The notes under the pieces are model-generated. The model was not told the DNA's origin, made no database searches, and worked only from the letters and a program-made list of their open reading frames with translations. A program made the position numbers and the translations under genes. DNA of 64,000 nucleotides from an uncultured Lachnospiraceae bacterium. GTDB lineage: Bacteria > Bacillota > Clostridia > Lachnospirales > Lachnospiraceae. Each line of letters begins with the position of its first letter. Within the stretch, counting starts at the first letter, position 1. This document shows positions 53,563 through 61,502 of the stretch, one piece after another. Location of the stretch: assembly GCA_947631665.1 (NCBI GenBank), contig CANRMF010000003.1, positions 1-64,000 of the forward strand. Reading direction: 5' to 3'.

Positions 53563-54993
53563 CTATATCATCTCTTTTAATAATTTATTGACTACCGCAG
53601 GATTTGCTTTTCCCTGTGTCGCCTTCATCGTCTGCCCGACCAGAGCGCCGATTGCCTTTCCCTTGCCGCTTCTGACATCTTCCACAGCCTTTGGATTTTC
53701 TTCGATAACCTTTGCGACAACTGCGCGCAGGGCGTCCTCGTCGTTGTCCTGCTTCATACCATGCTCCTCCACATACTGTTTCGGATCAACGTCTGTTTTA
53801 AACATTGCCTCAAAGACTTCTTTTGCGGCGCCCCTGTTAATGACACTGTCTTCAATCAAATGAATCAGACAGGAAAGATTTGCCGCGCTGAACCGGATTC
53901 TGTCCGGCTCAATTCCTTCTTCTTTGCAGAGCCTCATAGTCTCGCCCATAATCCAATTGCTGACCTCTTTCGGCTTGTTTCCAAGCGCTACGGTCTCCTC
54001 AAATAAGTCTGCAAGCGGTTTGTAAAGGGTAATAATATCCGCGTCATATTCCGGCAGACCAAACTCGCGGATATAACGCGCCATTTTCTCATCGCGAAAT
54101 TCCGGTTCTCTGCTTTTCACCTCTGCCAGCCACTCATCACTGATAATAATCGGAACCAGATCCGGATCCGGAAAATATCTGTAATCCTGTGCGTCCTCTT
54201 TAAAACGCATTGCATAGGAATATTCTTTCGTATCGTCCCACCGGCGGGTTTCCTGAACCACCTGTTCTCCGCTCTCAATCAGGTCAATCTGCCGTTCCTG
54301 CTCATTCTCGATTGCACGCGCAATCGCTTTAAAGGAGTTTAGGTTTTTCATCTCGGTTCGCGTACCAAAGGTATCGGAACCGTATTCCCGCACAGACAGA
54401 TTGACGTCAGCACGCATGGAGCCCTCATTTAATTTACAGTCGGAGGCGCCGAGATACTGGATAATCAGGCGCAGTTTTTCAAGATACGCGATAACTTCGT
54501 CAGCAGAGCGCATATCCGGTTCGGACACAATCTCAATCAACGGAACGCCTGAACGGTTTAAATCGACAAGCGAGCAGTCGTTCCAGTCATCATGCACCAG
54601 TTTTCCCGCATCTTCCTCCATATGAATTTCGTGAATACGGACTTTTTTCGGATTTCCCTGCGCATCTTTAATCTCCACATATCCGTTGGTACAGATTGGC
54701 TTGTAAAGCTGGGAAATCTGATAGTTCTGCGGATTGTCCGGATAGAAATAATTTTTTCTGTCAAATTTACAATTTTGCGTAATGGAGCAGTTGGTCGCCA
54801 AGCCGACTGCCATCGCATATTCCACGACCTGCTTGTTTAAAACGGGTAAAGAGCCCGGCATTCCGGTGCAGACCGGACAGGTATGGGTATTTGGCGCGCC
54901 GCCGAATTCCGTAGAGCAGGAGCAGAAAATTTTCGTTTTAGTCGCCAATTCGACATGCACTTCTAATCCAATGACTGTTTCGTACTGTTTCAT
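53563..54993 (-). CDS. gatB: Asp/Glu-tRNA amidotransferase subunit B
   Basis: The 476-residue protein begins YETVIGLEVHVELATKTK, has the CxCx-type zinc group FCSCSTEFG...CPVCTGMPGSLP, and ends in the YqeY-like tail. It binds the misacylated tRNA and transfers ammonia from GatA to form Gln-tRNA (or Asn-tRNA). It is the last gene of gatC-gatA-gatB. AGGAGGG precedes the ATG. Confidence 0.97.
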   Translation of the reverse strand: MKQYETVIGLEVHVELATKTKIFCSCSTEFGGAPNTHTCPVCTGMPGSLPVLNKQVVEYAMAVGLATNCSITQNCKFDRKNYFYPDNPQNYQISQLYKPICTNGYVEIKDAQGNPKKVRIHEIHMEEDAGKLVHDDWNDCSLVDLNRSGVPLIEIVSEPDMRSADEVIAYLEKLRLIIQYLGASDCKLNEGSMRADVNLSVREYGSDTFGTRTEMKNLNSFKAIARAIENEQERQIDLIESGEQVVQETRRWDDTKEYSYAMRFKEDAQDYRYFPDPDLVPIIISDEWLAEVKSREPEFRDEKMARYIREFGLPEYDADIITLYKPLADLFEETVALGNKPKEVSNWIMGETMRLCKEEGIEPDRIRFSAANLSCLIHLIEDSVINRGAAKEVFEAMFKTDVDPKQYVEEHGMKQDNDEDALRAVVAKVIEENPKAVEDVRSGKGKAIGALVGQTMKATQGKANPAVVNKLLKEMI

Positions 54994-55005
54994 TGCTTTT
55001 CCCTC

Positions 55006-56478
55006 CTAATCTCTTTCTTTTGCCGCTGTGCTCCGTTCATACGTTCTCGTCTGTTCAAAAGCATAGGCGGCTCTGATAATATTTTTTTCCTGAAAGCAGT
55101 CTCCAATGAGCTGCATACCAATCGGAAGTCCTTTGGAATCGAGTCCGCATGGAACACAAATTCCCGGAAGTCCCGCGAGATTGACGCTGATGGTATAAAT
55201 ATCGCCCAGATACATTTTCATCGGGTCGGATAAACTTTCTCCGAGCTTCGGCGCAGTCGTCGGCGCCGCCGGAGCGACAATCACATCATACTTTGCAAAA
55301 GCGTCGTCAAACGCCTTTTTAATGAGCGCCTTTGTCCGCAGCGCTTTCAGATAATAAGCGTCATAATATCCGGAACTTAAAACAAATGAACCGAGCATAA
55401 TCCGGCGCTTTACTTCCTCGCCGAAGCCCTCCGAACGGGTCTTTTTATACATATTGTGAAGCCCTTTGTATTCCTCTGTCCGGTATCCGTATTTCACGCC
55501 GTCAAATCTTGCAAGATTGGAGCTTGCTTCCGCGTCCGCAATCACATAGTAAGCGGGAATCGCATATTCCACAAGGCTTAAATCGAACGGCTCCACAATG
55601 GCTCCCTTTTCTTCAAGCTTCTGAACTGCACTCATAATGGCTTCTTTGACTTCCTGATTCAGTCCCTCGCCGAAGTAATCTTTTGGAATACCGATTTTCA
55701 TTCCCTTCACATCATCGACAAGCGCACTTGTAAAGTCATAGTCTTCTCTCTGTACGGAGGTCGAATCTTTGGTATCATAACCGGCAATCGCTTCTAAAAT
55801 CGCAGCGCAGTCCGTCACGTCTTTTGCAACCGGCCCAATCTGATCCAAGGAGGAGCCGTAAGCAATCAGTCCGTATCGGGAAACCGTCCCGTATGTCGGT
55901 TTCAGTCCCGTAACGCCGCAGAAAGAACTCGGCTGTCTGATGGAACCGCCGGTATCAGAACCGAGCGCATACGAACATTCCTCCGCCGCCACTGCCGCGC
56001 AGGAGCCGCCGGAAGAACCGCCCGGCACATGTCCGCCATTCCATGGATTGGCAGTAGGCCCGAAATAAGAAGTCTCGGTCGTACTTCCCATCGCAAACTC
56101 GTCCATATTTGTTTTTCCGATAATGACAGCGCCCGCCTGCTCCAGACGGACTACCGCCTCTGCCGTATACGTCGGATAGAAATTTCCCAAAATTTTAGAA
56201 CTGCAGGTCGTCCGGCTGCCTTTCGTGCACATATTATCTTTAATTGCCACCGGAACTCCCGCAAGCGGCCCTGTCAGTGTTCCTTCGTCAATCTTTTTCT
56301 GAATTTCCTCAGCATTTTTTAAAACTCTCTCTTTTTCATAAACGGTCACATAACTGTGAATTTCTTTTTCCGTCGCTTCAATCCGTTCAAAAGCCGCTTC
56401 TACCGCTTCTTTGACCGATACCTCGCCCGACTGAATCTTTTTTCCAAGTTCCACCGCCGTTAAACTCATCAAATTCAT
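55006..56478 (-). CDS. gatA: Asp/Glu-tRNA amidotransferase subunit A
   Basis: The 490-residue amidase-signature enzyme releases ammonia from glutamine. The Ser-cisSer-Lys set is visible in PVAIKDNMC, GGSSGGSCAAV and GSDTGGSIRQPSSFCG. AGGAGGAACAGG places the start at 56478 (MNLMSLTAVEL); the ORF track start is eight codons earlier and overlaps the ribosome site. It lies 23 bp from gatC and 12 bp from gatB. Confidence 0.97.
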   Translation of the reverse strand: MNLMSLTAVELGKKIQSGEVSVKEAVEAAFERIEATEKEIHSYVTVYEKERVLKNAEEIQKKIDEGTLTGPLAGVPVAIKDNMCTKGSRTTCSSKILGNFYPTYTAEAVVRLEQAGAVIIGKTNMDEFAMGSTTETSYFGPTANPWNGGHVPGGSSGGSCAAVAAEECSYALGSDTGGSIRQPSSFCGVTGLKPTYGTVSRYGLIAYGSSLDQIGPVAKDVTDCAAILEAIAGYDTKDSTSVQREDYDFTSALVDDVKGMKIGIPKDYFGEGLNQEVKEAIMSAVQKLEEKGAIVEPFDLSLVEYAIPAYYVIADAEASSNLARFDGVKYGYRTEEYKGLHNMYKKTRSEGFGEEVKRRIMLGSFVLSSGYYDAYYLKALRTKALIKKAFDDAFAKYDVIVAPAAPTTAPKLGESLSDPMKMYLGDIYTISVNLAGLPGICVPCGLDSKGLPIGMQLIGDCFQEKNIIRAAYAFEQTRTYERSTAAKERD

Positions 56479-56501
56479 TTTCCTGTTCCTCCTGCATTTC
56501 A

Positions 56502-56795
56502 CTAATCAAAAGTCTTCGGTACAATAAAGGACTCCTCGTTTTTCTCCGGAGCATTTTTCATAATATTTTCCCTGTCGTCTCCGTTTTCCACGACGTCCTC
56601 ACGAAATACATTGTTGACGGAAAATACATGGCTCATCGGTTCAATCCCGTCCGTATCCAGTTCGTTTAACTTGTCGATATAGTCCAACATCTCGCCCATA
56701 TCTTTTTTCGCTTTTTCCTTTTCTTCGTCAGACAGTTCCAGTTTTGCCAGAATTCCGACGTATTCAATCGTCTCATCTGATATTACGTTTGCCAT
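56502..56795 (-). CDS. gatC: Asp/Glu-tRNA amidotransferase subunit C
   Basis: The 97-residue protein has the GatC pattern: [23 protein letters not shown], then [21 protein letters not shown] and FREDVV. It wraps around GatA and stabilises the complex. AGGAGGTTGTG sets the ATG at 56795. It is the first gene of the operon. Confidence 0.95.
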   Translation of the reverse strand: MANVISDETIEYVGILAKLELSDEEKEKAKKDMGEMLDYIDKLNELDTDGIEPMSHVFSVNNVFREDVVENGDDRENIMKNAPEKNEESFIVPKTFD

Positions 56796-56915
56796 CACAA
56801 CCTCCTGTACTATGGTTTCCTTTCATCTATCCAATCAATGTTTCCCAAAAATCTCTGACATACGCTGTCGCGCTTATTCAATATTTTAAATTTTCTACTC
56901 TTAAAAGTCAACTAA

Positions 56916-56982
56916 ATCAGTGAGAAGCAGCGGATTTATCTGCGGATTTGAGCCGGTATGGCTGAATACTGAACCGTTAAGA
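56916..56982. repeat. dispersed intergenic repeat, copy C
   Basis: CGGATTTATCTGCGGATTTG followed by AGCCGGTATGGCTGAATACT matches copies at 45835-45938 and 156-206. AGCC-GGTAT-GGCT can form a small hairpin. It sits between gatC and the PRTase gene, just upstream of the latter's promoter. Confidence 0.75.
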
Positions 56983-57013
56983 ATTTTTTGTTTCAAATTT
57001 CTTTTTTATAGTG

Positions 57014-57019
57014 TATAAT
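57014..57019 (+). promoter_or_regulatory. -10 of the PRTase-like gene
   Basis: TATAAT lies about 85 bp before the start codon, with a weak TTTCAA 17 bp upstream as the -35. Confidence 0.45.
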
Positions 57020-57103
57020 AAATTTATCACTCAGAACGGAAAATGCCTGCGGCGCACCTGCGCTTTTGCAGCCGGAATTTTTATTACTAAAGGAGGGATT
57101 TCT

Positions 57104-57754
57104 ATGTTAGCAGAGGAAAGAATTATCAAATTTTACAGCCGTAAAGATCCGAGCATTGCCATTAAGGTCATTCCGGGACATTTTGCCACAAATCATTCCC
57201 ATCTCAATCATTATTTAGACATGACTACGATGAAAACCCGTCAGAACGAGGCAGAACGGATTGCCATTGCCATGAAGGATTACTACAATGTCATGGGAAA
57301 ACCGATTGACACGATTATCTGTTTAGAGGGCTGCGAAGTCATCGGCGCATTTCTTGCCAGTGAACTGAGCCGCGCCGGCGTATTATCCATGAATGCGCAC
57401 AAAACCATTTATGTCGTAACGCCTGAGTTTAATTCCAACGGACAGATGATTTTCAGGGATAATCTCAAGCACGAAGTAGCGAACCGGAATATTCTTCTGC
57501 TTTTGGCTTCTGCCACGACCGGAAAGACCATTCGCAACAGTATTGAATGTATTGAATATTACGGCGGTATGCTTCAGGGAATTTCCGCGATTTTCAGCGC
57601 TGTGGATTCTATTGACGGGCATCGCATTGACGCGCTGTTCCGCACAGAGGACATTCCAAATTACGAAACGTATTCCCACCATGACTGCCCGCTGTGCAAG
57701 GCCGGTCAGAAGATTGAGGCGCTTGTAAACGGTTACGGATACAGTCAGTTGTAA
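57104..57754 (+). CDS. phosphoribosyltransferase-like protein (OPRTase-related)
   Basis: The 216-residue protein has a type I PRTase fold pattern: TIICLEGCEVIGAFLASEL and a PRPP-loop-like NILLLLASATTGKTIRNSI, where the usual acidic pair (DD/ED) before TTG is replaced by AS. A C-terminal CPLC group follows. Proteins of this type are often labelled orotate phosphoribosyltransferase, but a standard pyrE is present at 22687. The base substrate is unknown. AAAGGAGGG sets the start at 57104; the ORF track adds 31 codons. Its 3' end is duplicated at 58811-59016. Confidence 0.75.
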   Translation: MLAEERIIKFYSRKDPSIAIKVIPGHFATNHSHLNHYLDMTTMKTRQNEAERIAIAMKDYYNVMGKPIDTIICLEGCEVIGAFLASELSRAGVLSMNAHKTIYVVTPEFNSNGQMIFRDNLKHEVANRNILLLLASATTGKTIRNSIECIEYYGGMLQGISAIFSAVDSIDGHRIDALFRTEDIPNYETYSHHDCPLCKAGQKIEALVNGYGYSQL

Positions 57755-57792
57755 AGAAGTATTTGAAATAATACAATAAGTATCTTTTACAG

Positions 57793-57829
57793 AAAGGGGA
57801 CTTTTCACAGTCCCCTTTTATATTTTTGC
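57793..57829 (+). terminator. terminator of the PRTase-like gene
   Basis: AAAGGGGAC and GTCCCCTTT pair around an 8-nt loop and are followed by TATATTTTT. Confidence 0.8.
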
Positions 57830-57831
57830 TT

Positions 57832-58356
57832 TTATTCCCATGTTTCTTCACTAACTTTTTTCAATTCTTCTTCAGAAGTATACTGATATAATTTATCCAG
57901 ACGTTCTTGCACCTCTTGGATTTCTTCCCATTGTCCACTATATGAATCCTCTTTCCATTCGTAAAATTTCTTCCCATCTACAGTGTAAAAGACTTTATAC
58001 TTGCTCTCATATTGAACTAATGGAAGGGCATATACCCGAACATCTCCTTCATCTAGGATAGTTTTTATCAGCTCGGCTTTTTCTAAATGCTCTTTAAATT
58101 CCTTGTCAGGAACCGCTTCAAACGGATCAAAACGATAGCCAGTATACTCTCCGTTAATATATAGATACCAAGTTCTCCCTCCAAAAATCATTTTTGAATA
58201 ATGGTAAGTAATGCTGTCTTTTTCCGTTTTAACTATGACTTCATCGGTTTCATAAGAATCATTGATTACTTTTGTTTTAATAATTTCCGGCAGTCCTATC
58301 ACTATAAATAATACACTTAATAAAATAGATATAAAAATAATTATTTTCTTTTTCAT
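57832..58356 (-). CDS. hypothetical protein with N-terminal membrane anchor
   Basis: The 174-residue protein starts MKKKIIIFISILLSVLFIVI, a signal anchor, followed by a mixed domain rich in Tyr, Lys and Glu (YHYSKMIFGGRTWYLYINGEY) and a helical C-terminus. No family is recognised. Directly upstream lies a frameshifted shorter relative, and both sit between two copies of the PRTase 3' end. The base composition is more AT-rich than the neighbours, consistent with acquired DNA. Confidence 0.6.
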   Translation of the reverse strand: MKKKIIIFISILLSVLFIVIGLPEIIKTKVINDSYETDEVIVKTEKDSITYHYSKMIFGGRTWYLYINGEYTGYRFDPFEAVPDKEFKEHLEKAELIKTILDEGDVRVYALPLVQYESKYKVFYTVDGKKFYEWKEDSYSGQWEEIQEVQERLDKLYQYTSEEELKKVSEETWE

Positions 58357-58359
58357 CTT

Positions 58360-58679
58360 CTACCAACTCTCTCCAAGTACTTTTCTATTTTTTCTTCGGA
58401 AATATATCAATACAATTTTTATTAGTTTTTGATTTTCTAAATGTTCTTTCATCTCTCTTTTGGACAATTCAAATTGACTAAAACGATATGTAGATTTTCC
58501 ATTCACACGCAGTTCCCATTCTATTCCATCATTATAGGATTCATGACAAATATAGTAAAGTTCATCTTTTTAGTCTTATCACTGCAATATCGGAATTGCT
58601 TTTTTTCTTCTAATATCGCTAATATAAGTAGTGATAGAATAACAATCAGGATACCTATAATAATATATTTTTTCTTCAT
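58360..58679 (-). pseudogene. frameshifted, shortened paralogue of the 57832 gene
   Basis: The ATG at 58679 opens a similar anchor (MKKKYIIIGILIVILSLLIL). After a shift near AAAAAG the other frame continues DELYYICHESYNDGIEWEL and RFSQFELSKREMKEHLEN, aligning with YHYSKMIF...WYLYINGEY and EFKEHLEKAELIK of the intact gene. The C-terminal half is missing. The pseudogene ends 3 bp before the intact copy starts. Confidence 0.7.
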
Positions 58680-58783
58680 CGTCCACACCCTCCATATAAT
58701 TCATCAATTAAATCTGCAAATCCATTTGCAATTTGCCTTAGACAATCTAAGGGAATCTTTTTATCAAACTCTTTGCTGTCAAT
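58676..58783 (-). pseudogene. 35-codon C-terminal remnant of an unidentified gene
   Basis: An open frame without a start reads KKIPLDCLRQIANGFADLID and ends at a TGA that overlaps the next ATG (ATGA), as in coupled operons. It is cut off upstream near the duplicated PRTase fragment. I do not recognise the parent protein. Confidence 0.4.
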
Positions 58784-58810
58784 TCATGGTCTGTATCTTC
58801 TACTCTATTC

Positions 58811-59016
58811 ATTGATATTACTGCGGTATGCTTCAGGGAATTTCCGCGATTTTCAGCGTTGTGGATTCTATTGACGGGCACCGGCATTGACGCGCTGTTT
58901 TGCACAGAGGACATTCCAAATTACGAAACGTATTCCCACCACGACTGCCCGCTATGCAAGGCCGGCCAGAAGATTGAGGCGCTTGTAAACGGTTACGGAT
59001 ACAGTCAGTTGTAAAG
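58811..59016 (+). pseudogene. duplicated 3' end of the PRTase-like gene
   Basis: The stretch matches 57560-57757 with about ten substitutions by eye, from the TATTAC..GCGGTATGC segment through the stop TAA and AAG. A one-base insertion (GGGCACCGGCATT versus GGGCATCGCATT) breaks the frame. It has no start codon or promoter, so it is not a gene. Confidence 0.9.
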
Positions 59017-59034
59017 TTTTCAGACAAAATTTCA

Positions 59035-59076
59035 GGGAGATTTACATCTTAACAAAATGTAAATCTCCCTTTTTTA
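59035..59076 (+). terminator. terminator after the duplicated fragment
   Basis: GGGAGATTTACAT and ATGTAAATCTCCC are perfect 13-bp arms around a 9-nt loop, followed by TTTTTT. Confidence 0.85.
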
Positions 59077-59156
59077 TTGCGCCGCCGTTTCCTTCAGATA
59101 ATTTTTAAGGCAATGCGACAACCACTTTACTGTTTATGTTTTTGCCCTGTGATTTT

Positions 59157-60248
59157 TTACAAGTCATATCTCGTGCCCGCAATTTCTACATAATCAATAT
59201 TGTCGATATCAAGGACATACTCGTCGAAGAAACTGAATTCTTCGGTATCCGTATTAGAACCGGCACCGCCCAGCACATGGTCTTCATCAACTTTATCTTT
59301 GGTTCCCCGCGCATACACCGTTCCGTCTTTCATCACAACCTTGAGCGGAATTACCGAATACTCTAATCCTTTGCTGATATGATTCCAGTCTTCACACTCA
59401 TAAGTCAGCCGGAACGATAATGGGGAAATTTCAAAGGTCTTTAACCGGCACTCCGTATAGCGCGTCTTTCCGGCTACGGTTCCTTTTAATTGACAACTTC
59501 CGCTTAACTGAATTTTTTTTCTCTCAGTGGAACTTTTTGCCGCCCAATGCAAATCCCAGTTTCCGCTGACTAAAACGTCATCGTCCAACTTTTTTTCTCC
59601 ACCAATCAGATTTTCCAGATGAATGCTGATTTCTTTTCCTTCAATATCTGTCGCCTCATTATAGATGGAATACAATTCATAAATATGTTCATAATCTGAT
59701 ATTTTATACTGATCCTCAACAAATCCCGCGCCCTCGTTTATGCCGATTTTCTTACCGTCAAAATAGATATCATTGTCCTCAAATAACCTGTTTCCGGTAA
59801 GTTTCAGTCCATTGGTGGATTTCACGTCCAGATAAATGCGGATACCATACCGGTCTGCAAGCGTCTGCTTTAGGGAAACGCTGATTCCATTGTTCCGGGC
59901 GGAAATCACGTCGTCTGCCGACTGTTCTGTTTCTTTAACGTCTGATTGTTCTGTTCCCCTGACGTCTGCATATCCTTTTTGAACCATTTTCTCCTGCGTC
60001 CTTGCGTTTGTTTTGGATATTTTCGCTACGGCCTCATTCCAAAGCGCTGAAATTGTTCCTGCGCCTGCCGTCACCGTACTGATACACAGTACGAGCGCAG
60101 CCGCTACCACAGCAATCCTTGTTTTTCCATAGAAAACCTTTCTTTTGCCGGCGCGCGTCGTCCGTTCTAAGATTTTATTTTTCATACATTCGTCAACCGT
60201 CACATCAACGCTGTCCATGACCTTGTCAATATCTTTTTTCAAATTCAT
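59157..60248 (-). CDS. DUF4179-domain protein, probable anti-sigma factor
   Basis: The 363-residue protein has a short cytoplasmic N-terminus (MNLKKDIDKVMDSVDVTVDE), one membrane helix (about residues 46-66, IAVVAAALVLCISTVTAGAG) and a large extracytoplasmic beta-rich domain of the DUF4179 type. Placement directly after an ECF sigma gene suggests that it holds the sigma factor at the membrane and senses an external signal. GAGGAG sets the start at 60248. A 21-bp tandem array fills the gap to the sigma gene. Confidence 0.8.
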   Translation of the reverse strand: MNLKKDIDKVMDSVDVTVDECMKNKILERTTRAGKRKVFYGKTRIAVVAAALVLCISTVTAGAGTISALWNEAVAKISKTNARTQEKMVQKGYADVRGTEQSDVKETEQSADDVISARNNGISVSLKQTLADRYGIRIYLDVKSTNGLKLTGNRLFEDNDIYFDGKKIGINEGAGFVEDQYKISDYEHIYELYSIYNEATDIEGKEISIHLENLIGGEKKLDDDVLVSGNWDLHWAAKSSTERKKIQLSGSCQLKGTVAGKTRYTECRLKTFEISPLSFRLTYECEDWNHISKGLEYSVIPLKVVMKDGTVYARGTKDKVDEDHVLGGAGSNTDTEEFSFFDEYVLDIDNIDYVEIAGTRYDL

Positions 60249-60261
60249 AATATCTCTCCTC

Positions 60262-60387
60262 ATCATCATTTTTTTAATGCGTAGTCATCATTTCTAATAC
60301 TTAATTACCGTTTTTAAATACGCAATCAGCATTTTTTAGTATGCAATCATCGTTTTTAAATACTCATTCATCATTTTTTAAATACTG
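60262..60387. repeat. 21-bp tandem array anchored in the sigma-factor 3' end
   Basis: Six 21-bp units on the minus strand run from the last seven sense codons of the sigma gene (QYLKNDE) into the gap: GTATTTAAAAACGATGATTGC, then ATACTAAAAAATGCTGATTGC, then GTATTTAAAAACGGTAATTAA, and so on. The last unit merges with the ribosome site of the DUF4179 gene. The sigma stop TGA is the first codon of unit 2. Confidence 0.8.
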
Positions 60388-60903
60388 TCTGATTTGATTT
60401 CTGCCCCGCCTGAGCAAAGAAAGAACGGTGGACTGCTTCATGCTTAAAATATCAGCAATTTCCTTGACGGAAAATTCTTCATAATATTTCAACAGCAATA
60501 CCGTCCGGTATTTTTCTTTCAGGTTTAAAATAGCCTGCATCAAATCAATGGATTCATCAATCTGCTGATAGCCGTCTCTGATGTCGCCCGCAATTTCTAT
60601 CAGGTCAAACGGTTCTGTCCGCTGAAACCATGCAGTCCGCCGGAAATTCTTACACACGTTGATTGCAATTCGCGTAATCCATGTCTTTTCCTCCGCCTGC
60701 CCGCGAAATGTGGAATATTTCTGCCACACCCTGATGTACGTTTCCTGCAAAGCGTCTTCAGCCAGATGCCTGTCTTTCAGATAAAGTGTACAAAGCCTCA
60801 AAATATCATTTCCATAACATTCAAGGAGTCTTTGCATTTCATGATCCGTTAATGTTTTTTCTTCATTCATTTCCCGCATACCTGACGTCAGTATGTTTTC
60901 CAT
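60364..60903 (-). CDS. ECF-type RNA polymerase sigma factor
   Basis: The 179-residue protein has sigma region 2 (LCTLYLKDRHLAEDALQETYIRVWQKY, about 35-61) and region 4 (LLKYYEEFSVKEIADILSMKQSTVLSLLRRGRNQIRQYL). It directs RNA polymerase to a small regulon, probably under control of the downstream DUF4179 protein. AAAGGAG sets the start at 60903; the ORF track adds six codons. The gene's final codons are the first unit of a tandem array. Confidence 0.92.
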   Translation of the reverse strand: MENILTSGMREMNEEKTLTDHEMQRLLECYGNDILRLCTLYLKDRHLAEDALQETYIRVWQKYSTFRGQAEEKTWITRIAINVCKNFRRTAWFQRTEPFDLIEIAGDIRDGYQQIDESIDLMQAILNLKEKYRTVLLLKYYEEFSVKEIADILSMKQSTVLSLLRRGRNQIRQYLKNDE

Positions 60904-61027
60904 TGTATCAACTCCTTTCAATCATTAGACAGCATGGAAGGCAAAAATATTGCATCTATTTTCTAAAATTATACAATTCCTTTGCTTTTGGTAGAAATTT
61001 TTGGGGCAGTTTGTCTTTGAATTTGAA

Positions 61028-61375
61028 TGTTTACATGTTCAAACTTCTATTTTGTTTAATTTGACATGTAATTTTTTGCTAGTCTTCTTCGCATTTTTTG
61101 TATTTTACATGTCAAATTTCCTATTTTGCTTAATTTGGCATGTAATTTGCTGCCTGTCCGACCCGGAAGTGTGCATATTTTACATGCAAAATCCTCTATT
61201 TTCCTCGATTTGGCATGTAATTTACGGTCTGTCCGACCCGGAAGTGTGCGTATTTTACATGCCAAATCCTCTATTTCACTTAATTTGGCATGTAATTTGC
61301 GGTCTGCCCGGCCCGGAAGTGTGCGAATTTTACATGCCAAATCTTCTATTTCACTCGATTTGACATGTAATTAGA
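61028..61375. repeat. 75-bp tandem repeat array with palindromes
   Basis: Units begin at 61028, 61103, 61178, 61253 and 61328 (the last partial), exactly 75 bp apart. Each holds TTACATGCCAAAT and ATTTGGCATGTAA arms about 13 bp long around a 15-nt pyrimidine-rich loop, then a linker with GACCCGGAAGTGTGC. Units 3 and 4 are nearly identical; unit 1 is the most diverged. Since 75 is 25 codons, both strands show open repeat frames (61126-61374, 61056-61340), which are not credible genes. Positions 61376-61502 hold only the dapL terminator. Confidence 0.9.
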
Positions 61376-61397
61376 CGGCGACCGGCTTGAAATCCCT

Positions 61398-61424
61398 ATA
61401 AAAAGAGGCCGCCATATGGCAGCC
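61398..61424 (-). terminator. dapL terminator
   Basis: On the minus strand GGCTGCCATATGGCGGCC is self-complementary with one G-U pair and is followed by TCTTTTTAT. It lies about 80 bp after the dapL stop. Confidence 0.65.
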
Positions 61425-61502
61425 CCACTTCATTGAATGTTTCTTTATGAATTTCCTTATGATAATTATGATATTATGATAAAATTCAATCGCTGTTTTC
61501 TT

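Noticed and set aside
61056-61374. Open frames of 82-120 aa on both strands with 25-residue repeats
   Set aside because: They arise because the 75-bp unit is a multiple of three; no ribosome site or homology, and both strands are equally open.
61028-61375. Possible CRISPR array
   Set aside because: Whole 75-bp units are conserved including the linkers; there are no unique spacers and no cas genes.
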